Positions 45,422 through 50,991 of a stretch of DNA of 50,991 nucleotides are shown here, in pieces. Below the pieces are notes generated by a model. The model saw only the letters and a list, made by a program, of their open reading frames with translations, did not search any database and was not told the DNA's origin. The DNA is taken from the NCBI GenBank assembly GCA_902601545.1, contig CACKNR010000007.1:1-50991 (forward strand), read 5' to 3'. The DNA comes from an uncultured Pelagibacteraceae bacterium (GTDB lineage Bacteria; Pseudomonadota; Alphaproteobacteria; Pelagibacterales; Pelagibacteraceae). The first letter of the stretch is position 1, and the number at the start of each line of letters is the position of its first letter. The translations under genes were made by a program, and so were the position numbers.

Positions 45422-47338
45422 TCAGATAGTTGGGCAAATCATGCCTATGTAAACGATTCTAAATATAAAAAGAAATATAAGATGTCCATAAAAGAAAACG
45501 ATAAATTTTGGGCTAAAGAGGGAAAAAGAATTACTTGGATGAAAAAGTATACGAAAATTAAAGACGTAAAATATAGTAAAGATGAGGTAAAAATAAAATG
45601 GTATTATGATGGAACTTTAAATGCTTCGGCGAATTGTATAGATAGACATTTAAAGAAAAATCCAAGCAAAACAGCAATCATTTGGGTCGGCGATGATCCC
45701 GCTGATACAAAAAAAATTTCTTACAAAGAATTGCACCAAAACGTATGTAAAGCTGCAAATGGTTTAAAAAGTTTAGGTATACAAAAAGGAGATAGAGTTA
45801 CAATTTATCTGACTATGATCCCCGAATTAGCTTACATTATGCTGGCATGTGCGAGAATTGGTGCTGTTCATTCAATAATTTTTGGTGGTTTTTCGCCCGA
45901 CTCAATAGCCACAAGGATAACTGATTGCGAGTCCGAATATTTAATAACTGCAGATGAAGGAGTAAGAGGTGGAAAAATAATTCCATTAAAAAAGATTGCC
46001 GACGAAGCATTGGACCAATGTCCGGGAGTAAAAAAATGCGTAGTTGTTGAAAGAACTGGAAATCAAGTTGATTGGGATAATGAAAGAGATGTTTCTTATA
46101 AAGAACTTATTTCATCAGCTCCCTCAAAATGTGAACCTGAGGAAATGAACGCAGAAGACCCTCTCTTTATTTTATATACTTCTGGTTCCACTGGGAAACC
46201 TAAAGGTGTTCTACATACTACGGGTGGCTACATGGTTTACGCTTCGATGACCCATCAGTATATTTTTGACTATAAAGCTAATGATATTTATTGGTGCACA
46301 GCTGACATAGGTTGGGTAACAGGTCATAGTTATATTATTTATGGACCTCTATCTAATGGTGCAACAACTATTATGTTTGAAGGAGTTCCAAATTATCCAG
46401 ATAGCTCTAGATGGTGGCAAATAGTAGATAAATATAAAGTAAATATTTTTTATACTGCTCCAACAGCAATAAGAGCTTTGATGCGAGAGGGAGATAAACC
46501 AGTAAAAAAAACAAGCAGAAAGACACTAAAATTGTTAGGCACAGTTGGAGAGCCTATTAATCCGGAGGCTTGGATGTGGTATTACAAAACAGTCGGAGAC
46601 TCTAGATGTCCAATTGTTGATACTTGGTGGCAAACAGAAACTGGAGGAATTTTAATTGCACCACAACCTGGAGCAATAGATTTAAAGCCCGGCTCAGCAA
46701 CTAAACCTTTTTACGGTATCAAACCAGTATTAGTTGATAAAGATGGTAAAACTATTAAAGGAGAAGGTAAAGGAAGACTTTGTATGGCTGCTTCATGGCC
46801 AGGTCAAATGCGAACAGTTTATGGAGATCATCAAAGATTTATAGATACCTATTTTTCTCAATTTGATGGAAAATATTTTACAGGTGATGGATGTCGAAGG
46901 GATAAAGACGGTTACTACTGGATCACGGGAAGAGTAGATGATGTTATTATAGTATCTGGTCATAACCTTGGTACTGCTGAAATAGAAAGCGCCTTTGTAG
47001 CTCATCCTAAAGTTGCTGAAGCAGCTGTTGTGGGCTTCCCACATAGTATAAAAGGAAATGGTTTATATTGTTACGTAACATTAAATGCAGGGGAAAATCC
47101 GACAGGTGACTTAGAAAGAGATTTAAAGTTATGGGTGAGAAAACAAATCGGGCCAATAGCTACACCTGATGTTATTCAGTTCGCTCCTGGTTTACCGAAA
47201 ACTAGATCTGGAAAAATAATGAGAAGAATCCTTAGAAAAATTGCAGCCAATGAGCCAAATAATTTAGGAGACACTACAACATTAGCTGATCCTAGCGTCG
47301 TAACTTCTTTAGTGGAAAATAGACAAAACAAAGGTTAG
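45419..47338 (+). CDS. acs: Acetyl-CoA synthetase
   Basis: From the first available start (GTG 45419) the protein has 639 residues, close to the about 650 of E. coli Acs. It activates acetate via acetyl-AMP. The P-loop-like motif [18 protein letters not shown] lies near residue 248, with [24 protein letters not shown] near residue 400 and [12 protein letters not shown] further on. The regulatory lysine is Lys599 in TRSGKIMRR, the acetylation site in enteric Acs. The conserved N-terminal region aligns slightly upstream of this GTG, so translation may begin earlier in the Lys/Arg-rich leader. Its last four bases overlap the convergent hypothetical gene. Confidence 0.95.
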   Translation: MSDSWANHAYVNDSKYKKKYKMSIKENDKFWAKEGKRITWMKKYTKIKDVKYSKDEVKIKWYYDGTLNASANCIDRHLKKNPSKTAIIWVGDDPADTKKISYKELHQNVCKAANGLKSLGIQKGDRVTIYLTMIPELAYIMLACARIGAVHSIIFGGFSPDSIATRITDCESEYLITADEGVRGGKIIPLKKIADEALDQCPGVKKCVVVERTGNQVDWDNERDVSYKELISSAPSKCEPEEMNAEDPLFILYTSGSTGKPKGVLHTTGGYMVYASMTHQYIFDYKANDIYWCTADIGWVTGHSYIIYGPLSNGATTIMFEGVPNYPDSSRWWQIVDKYKVNIFYTAPTAIRALMREGDKPVKKTSRKTLKLLGTVGEPINPEAWMWYYKTVGDSRCPIVDTWWQTETGGILIAPQPGAIDLKPGSATKPFYGIKPVLVDKDGKTIKGEGKGRLCMAASWPGQMRTVYGDHQRFIDTYFSQFDGKYFTGDGCRRDKDGYYWITGRVDDVIIVSGHNLGTAEIESAFVAHPKVAEAAVVGFPHSIKGNGLYCYVTLNAGENPTGDLERDLKLWVRKQIGPIATPDVIQFAPGLPKTRSGKIMRRILRKIAANEPNNLGDTTTLADPSVVTSLVENRQNKG

Positions 47339-47976
47339 TTAAAAATTAAATCTTTAGTTCTTTTCTTGAACTCTTCTTTAACTAATCCCCATTTTAAAGA
47401 AATAGAGTTCAGTACTATCTTTTTATCCAAAATTTTCAATTCATCGGCAATTGGAGACCAATAATACAATGCCTCACCGCTCTCTTTAAACGGATCATTT
47501 AGATAGTAATTATTGAAATTTACACCTTCAATTCTTTTTAGAAAATTAGATTTTCCATTTTTATAAATTTCGTCACTTATACCGTTCTCTCTTTCTTTTC
47601 CTAATATTTTAATGAACATTTCTTTACAATTATTTTCCTTTAGGTTTTTTTCTGCAATTAAATATGAAAAAACATAAAAAGAACAGTCTGCAAGAGCAAC
47701 AGTGTAAATATTCCACTTAGCAATGTTAATTGATTTAAGAAACCTCTCGTCTTCCATCATTGCGATATATTTTACTCCAATTCTAGTTTTAAGATATCCG
47801 TATAAAGTCGTCTGAGTTACGTGAGCTGATCTTTCTTGAATAAAATTTTCTAAGTCATTTTTTGATTTTATGCTTTTAAAAAGACCAGAAATTTTCCAAA
47901 TTGGAATGACATACTCCCACAGGTCAATTAGAGTAGTTCTAAGAGTGTTTCGCAATTTATCTAGATTCAATTTCAC
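47335..47976 (-). CDS. Conserved hypothetical protein
   Basis: The 213-residue protein starts at a GTG (47976; [15 protein letters not shown]). I recall similar alphaproteobacterial proteins of unknown function, but can assign no activity. It has no signal peptide and no clear membrane helix; the segment [18 protein letters not shown] near residue 90 is moderately hydrophobic. Recognisable blocks are [34 protein letters not shown] and [15 protein letters not shown]. It lies between acs and the symporter pair on the opposite strand, converging on acs with a 4-base overlap. Confidence 0.7.
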   Translation of the reverse strand: MKLNLDKLRNTLRTTLIDLWEYVIPIWKISGLFKSIKSKNDLENFIQERSAHVTQTTLYGYLKTRIGVKYIAMMEDERFLKSINIAKWNIYTVALADCSFYVFSYLIAEKNLKENNCKEMFIKILGKERENGISDEIYKNGKSNFLKRIEGVNFNNYYLNDPFKESGEALYYWSPIADELKILDKKIVLNSISLKWGLVKEEFKKRTKDLIFN

Positions 47977-48091
47977 GTTGTATTTAAAAAACCCTTTATT
48001 TACTTGTATTATAGCATTTCAATTTGGTTTTGGGGTCCTTTTTTCTCTTTTAATTCAACTCATAATCAGTATGCTCCCCAGCAATAAGAGT

Positions 48092-48109
48092 ACTTTTTAC
48101 GTAAAAAGT
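48092..48109. promoter_or_regulatory. Perfect 18-bp palindrome upstream of the DUF4212/symporter genes
   Basis: ACTTTTTACGTAAAAAGT reads the same on both strands, centred between 48100 and 48101. It lies 23 bases before the ATG of the DUF4212 gene and in the divergent gap shared with the hypothetical gene at 47976. It could be an operator for a dimeric regulator or a leader hairpin. No match to a known site is claimed. Confidence 0.45.
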
Positions 48110-48131
48110 TAAAAAATAAATAGGGGGAAAT

Positions 48132-48389
48132 ATGTCAAATAAAGACGCATATTGGAATAAGACCAAAAACCATATGATAGTAACATTGGTTCTTTGGGCT
48201 TTCTTCTCATTAGTGATCTTCATGTTTGGTTCAGAACTGAACACGATGTCTTTTCTTGGCTATCCATTAGCATATTACATGACTGCGCAAGGTTCACTTC
48301 TTGCCTTTGTGATAATTTTGTTTTGGACTGCAAATAAACAAGAAAAAATCGACGAAGAACATGGTTACTCAGAAAGAGAGGATGACTAA
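48132..48389 (+). CDS. DUF4212 small membrane subunit of a sodium:solute symporter
   Basis: The 85-residue protein has two helices (about residues 15-34 and 46-65) and an acidic C-terminus. The opening AYWNKTKNHMIVTLVLWAFF and the later GYPLAYYMTAQGSLLAFVIIL resemble DUF4212 proteins, which are found immediately upstream of SSS-family symporters, like the small partner of acetate-type permeases. Its stop overlaps the symporter start by one base. A strong ribosome-binding sequence (TAGGGGGA) precedes the ATG, unusual in this AT-rich DNA and consistent with high expression. Confidence 0.88.
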   Translation: MSNKDAYWNKTKNHMIVTLVLWAFFSLVIFMFGSELNTMSFLGYPLAYYMTAQGSLLAFVIILFWTANKQEKIDEEHGYSEREDD

Positions 48390-50245
48390 TGTTTAAAGGA
48401 GATTTTATACAAAACCTTCCTAAAATATATGGTACCTACACTGGTGGCTTTATAGTGTTCATCATTTTGATGGCATTAGCAGAGCAAGCAGGTGTGTCAG
48501 CTAAAAACATCGGAGTGATGTTTGTAGCTTTCACTGTATTGATTTATGCCTTAATTGGTTATTTATCAAGAACCGTTCAAGTAGATGCTTACTATGTTGC
48601 AGGAAGACAAGTGCCAACCGTGTTTAACGGGATGGCAACAGCAGCTGACTGGATGTCAGGTGCATCATTCGTAGCTTTAGCGGGTGGAGTTTACTTTGGT
48701 GGCTATACTTATATGGCCTTCTTAGTAGGTTGGACAGGTGGATACGTACTTGTTGCAACTCTAATGGCTCCGTACCTAAGAAAGTTTGGATGTTACACAG
48801 TTCCTGATTTTATCGGAACACGATACGGTGGTAATCTTGTAAGAGCTTGCTCTGTATTCGTGCTTTTCATAGCATCATTTACTTACGTAACAGCTCAAAT
48901 TAATGCTACGGGAACAATTGCTTCTAGAGCTCTTGGAATTCCGTTCGAGGCAGGAGTATGGGTAGGATTAATAAGTATCCTTATCTGTTCAATGCTTGGT
49001 GGAATGAGAGCCGTAACTTGGACACAGGTTGCTCAGTACATTGTATTAATCATCGCATACTTAATACCAGTATTCTGGATTAGTTCTAACGTAGGTGGAG
49101 GAATCTTCCCTCACTTAATGTTAGGTGATGAAGTTGCAAGACTTGGTGAACTTGAACAACAATTTGGACTAGTTAAAAACAGCGCCGCAGATATGAAAGC
49201 AGCTGGAGTACCAGGAGGATTGAAATACATCTCTGGAACTCACTCTGGAGTACCTGAAGGTGGAATGGCTGTATGGAAATACTTATCGTTAGCGATTTGT
49301 ATGATGGTGGGAACTGCATCGTTACCTCATATCTTAATGAGATACTTTACAACTCCTACAGTTAGAGCAGCAAGAAAATCAGTAGCTTGGTCGCTATTCT
49401 TCATTTTCTTACTTTACTCTTCAGCGCCTATGTTAGCGACATTGTCTAAATTAGCATTGATGGATCCAAATCTACCAACTGGAATTATCGGAAAATCTAT
49501 TTCTGAAGTTCAGTCGATAGAGTGGGTACAAAGATGGTCTGAAGTTAAACAAGTATTTATCGCAGACTTTAATGGTGACGGAATACTTCAGTTGAACGAA
49601 TGGTTCATGAGAGGTGACGTTGTAGTATTAGCTACTCCAGAAGTAGCGGGTCTACCGTTCGTAATCTCAGGGCTAGTGTTTGCTGGTGGTATGGCTGCTG
49701 CCATGTCAACTGCCGATGGATTAGTTCTTGCGATCTCAAATGCGTTATCACACGACATTTACTACAAGATCATAAATCCAAAAGCGGAAACTGCTAAAAG
49801 ACTATTAGTTGCTCGTGTACTTCTAGTTGTCATCGGAGCTGCGGGTGCTTACATAGCCTCTTTCAGGCTAACAAGTATCTTAGGTTCAGTTGCTTGGGCA
49901 TTCGACTTTGCGATGTCAGGCTTATTCTTCCCACTTGTACTTGGTGTATGGTGGAAGAGAGCTACTAGAGAAGGTGCAATCGCCGGTATCATAGCAGGAA
50001 TTGTGTCAGGAACAGTTTACTTAACGTGGGTGTTCCCTAAATTCTCAGTTCCAATATGGGGCGGTGTAAATACTCCATTCTTAGGTATTGACCACTTAAG
50101 ATTTGGTTTAATTGGAGCACCAATTTGTTTAGTTGTAATGGTGGTAGTCAGTTTAATGACTAAAGAGCCAAGCCCAGCTACACAAAAATTAGTAGACGAT
50201 ACAAGAATACCAACAGGTAAGGCTATTCTTGGTAAGCAACACTAA
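48389..50245 (+). CDS. Sodium:solute symporter (SSS family, VC_2705/ActP-like)
   Basis: The 618-residue protein has about 13-14 membrane helices in the SSS pattern, including YYVAGRQVPTVFNGMATAAD near residue 70, the GGMRAVTWTQVAQ segment near residue 205 and GGMAAAMSTADGLVLAISNA near residue 435. Loops carry two insertions: a polar one near residues 245-300, and one near 375-410 with an EF-hand-like sequence (393-404). With DUF4212 and acs nearby, acetate or another short monocarboxylate is the likeliest substrate. Codons look more C-ending than in neighbours, suggesting high expression. A strong terminator follows. Confidence 0.93.
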   Translation: MFKGDFIQNLPKIYGTYTGGFIVFIILMALAEQAGVSAKNIGVMFVAFTVLIYALIGYLSRTVQVDAYYVAGRQVPTVFNGMATAADWMSGASFVALAGGVYFGGYTYMAFLVGWTGGYVLVATLMAPYLRKFGCYTVPDFIGTRYGGNLVRACSVFVLFIASFTYVTAQINATGTIASRALGIPFEAGVWVGLISILICSMLGGMRAVTWTQVAQYIVLIIAYLIPVFWISSNVGGGIFPHLMLGDEVARLGELEQQFGLVKNSAADMKAAGVPGGLKYISGTHSGVPEGGMAVWKYLSLAICMMVGTASLPHILMRYFTTPTVRAARKSVAWSLFFIFLLYSSAPMLATLSKLALMDPNLPTGIIGKSISEVQSIEWVQRWSEVKQVFIADFNGDGILQLNEWFMRGDVVVLATPEVAGLPFVISGLVFAGGMAAAMSTADGLVLAISNALSHDIYYKIINPKAETAKRLLVARVLLVVIGAAGAYIASFRLTSILGSVAWAFDFAMSGLFFPLVLGVWWKRATREGAIAGIIAGIVSGTVYLTWVFPKFSVPIWGGVNTPFLGIDHLRFGLIGAPICLVVMVVVSLMTKEPSPATQKLVDDTRIPTGKAILGKQH

Positions 50246-50264
50246 TTAACAATTATTTAAAATT

Positions 50265-50297
50265 AAAAGGGGCGATTTATTCGCCCCTTTTTTTTTA
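50265..50297 (+). terminator. Intrinsic terminator after the symporter gene
   Basis: AAAAGGGGCGA (50265-50275), loop TTTAT, TCGCCCCTTTT (50281-50291) form an 11-bp stem followed by more T residues. It is a textbook rho-independent terminator, beginning 20 bases after the symporter stop. Because an A-run precedes the stem, it might also work on the minus strand, but no minus-strand gene ends here. Confidence 0.95.
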
Positions 50298-50321
50298 CCT
50301 GAATCATGATAATTTAGAAAT

Positions 50322-50657
50322 ATGATACCAACTTGGGCAATAGTTTTAGATTATGTATTGGGAACAATTATGTGGACTTTAATCGGTAGAGCGTTCATGA
50401 ATATTTTTCAAAAAGAAGACTCTCAATTCTTTTTTATGAGAGTATTTGTTAAATATACAAATCCCATTATTAATTTATTTAAATTTATTACTCCAAGTTT
50501 CTTATTTGGTCCATTTATTGCGTTATATGTAGCTTGGTTTTTCTATTTATTCAGGTTTTATGCCATGCCGTATATACTCGGATATGATGTTTGGGGAATG
50601 CTTGCTTTTCCATTAGAAAGTGATTTTTCAAGACAATTATATCAACTGTTTAACTAA
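50322..50657 (+). CDS. Small membrane protein of unknown function
   Basis: The 111-residue protein has two or three hydrophobic helices (about residues 8-28, 53-75 and perhaps 78-98). The segment KYTNPIINLFKFITPSFL superficially recalls the amphipathic YggT motif, but the rest is unlike the YggT protein encoded at 40651, so I leave it unassigned. It stands just after the symporter terminator and 43 bp before rpe, probably with its own promoter in the 25-bp gap or by read-through. Confidence 0.65.
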   Translation: MIPTWAIVLDYVLGTIMWTLIGRAFMNIFQKEDSQFFFMRVFVKYTNPIINLFKFITPSFLFGPFIALYVAWFFYLFRFYAMPYILGYDVWGMLAFPLESDFSRQLYQLFN

Positions 50658-50666
50658 GCTTATTTT

Positions 50667-50694
50667 TTGACAAAATGTTGTATTAAAATATAAC
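50667..50694 (+). promoter_or_regulatory. Sigma-70-type promoter of rpe
   Basis: TTGACA (50667-50672, exact consensus) and TATAAC (50689-50694) are separated by 16 bases. The expected start of transcription, about seven bases after the -10, falls at 50701-50702, which is the ATG of rpe. The mRNA would thus be leaderless or nearly so. No Shine-Dalgarno sequence lies before the ATG. Confidence 0.6.
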
Positions 50695-50700
50695 TAAAGC

Positions 50701-50991
50701 ATGAGTAGTTCTATTAAAATTTCACCATCAATTCTATCAGCTGATTTTAGTAAATTAGGCAGCGAGGTAATATCTTTAGAAAAAGCTGGGGCTGATTATA
50801 TTCACATTGATGTAATGGATGGACACTTTGTTCCGAATTTAACCATTGGACCAGAAGTAATAAAAAAACTTAGACCACTTACAAAAAAAACTTTCGATGT
50901 GCATTTAATGATATCTCCAGTAGATCGTTTTATCAAAGACTTTGCAAACGCTGGGGCTGATATTATTACTTTCCATCCTGAAGCAACAGAA
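50701..50991 (+). CDS. rpe: Ribulose-phosphate 3-epimerase (C-terminus cut by window edge)
   Basis: The first 97 codons are present and open to the window edge. The opening [18 protein letters not shown] and the metal-binding motifs [17 protein letters not shown] (near residue 35) and FDVHLMI (near residue 66) are hallmark RPE sequences, with the catalytic Asp in DVMDG. The enzyme interconverts ribulose- and xylulose-5-phosphate in the pentose phosphate pathway. The rest of the protein (typically about 220 residues) is outside the window. Confidence 0.95.
   Translation, partial: MSSSIKISPSILSADFSKLGSEVISLEKAGADYIHIDVMDGHFVPNLTIGPEVIKKLRPLTKKTFDVHLMISPVDRFIKDFANAGADIITFHPEATE

Overview
The window looks like a piece of a streamlined alphaproteobacterial chromosome of the SAR11 (Candidatus Pelagibacter) type. 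The DNA is strongly AT-rich by eye. Genes abut or overlap by a few bases, and no gene-free stretch exceeds about 225 bp. The gene set is typical of that group: sdhBADC with mmsA, leuBDC beside rplS-trmD-rpsP-ffh, glcDEF, TRAP transporters, and an acetate-type symporter near acs. This placement is inferred from protein resemblance and gene order; no search was run. I see no rRNA, tRNA, insertion sequence, phage or CRISPR.

Layout. Positions 1-14000 are one long minus-strand run: a truncated FAD oxidoreductase, TCA-cycle genes (mdh, mmsA, sdhB/A/D/C), asd, leuB/D/C, then rplS, trmD, rpsP and ffh. The ffh-dapF gap (14001-14164) is packed with small hairpins. dapF and ftsY follow on the plus strand. 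Positions 15888-34855 are again all minus: an alpha/beta hydrolase, a DMT transporter, a small membrane protein, an amidase, a TRAP transporter (dctM, dctQ, and a Tat-exported binding protein, separated from dctQ by a hairpin terminator), a D-2-hydroxyacid dehydrogenase, glcF/E/D, an aminotransferase, an FMN hydroxyacid oxidase, a PagL-like protein, the cytochrome c maturation genes ccmH/G/F/E/D/C, and hspQ. From 34933 the strands alternate: yciB, a DUF2794 gene, a Bax-inhibitor-like protein, an aldo/keto reductase, an IalB-like protein, argG, a PsiE-like protein, folD, yggT, mscS, hemD, hemC, tsaD, an EVE-domain gene, acs, a conserved hypothetical, a DUF4212/SSS symporter pair, a small membrane protein and the start of rpe.

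How the genes fit together. The core is central carbon and biosynthesis: TCA cycle, branched-chain and aspartate-family amino acids, haem and cytochrome c. Beside it is uptake and oxidation of small organic acids. The TRAP system, glcDEF, the hydroxyacid enzymes and an aminotransferase suggest glycolate/glyoxylate use. The DUF4212/SSS symporter near acs suggests uptake and activation of acetate or a similar monocarboxylate.

Most unusual points: a Lys/Arg-rich reading frame in front of acs that is broken at an A10 tract; the hairpin cluster between ffh and dapF; an EF-hand-like calcium loop inside the symporter; a 57-bp tandem repeat encoding a charged tail on ribosomal protein S16; and a long inverted repeat in the hspQ-ccmC gap.
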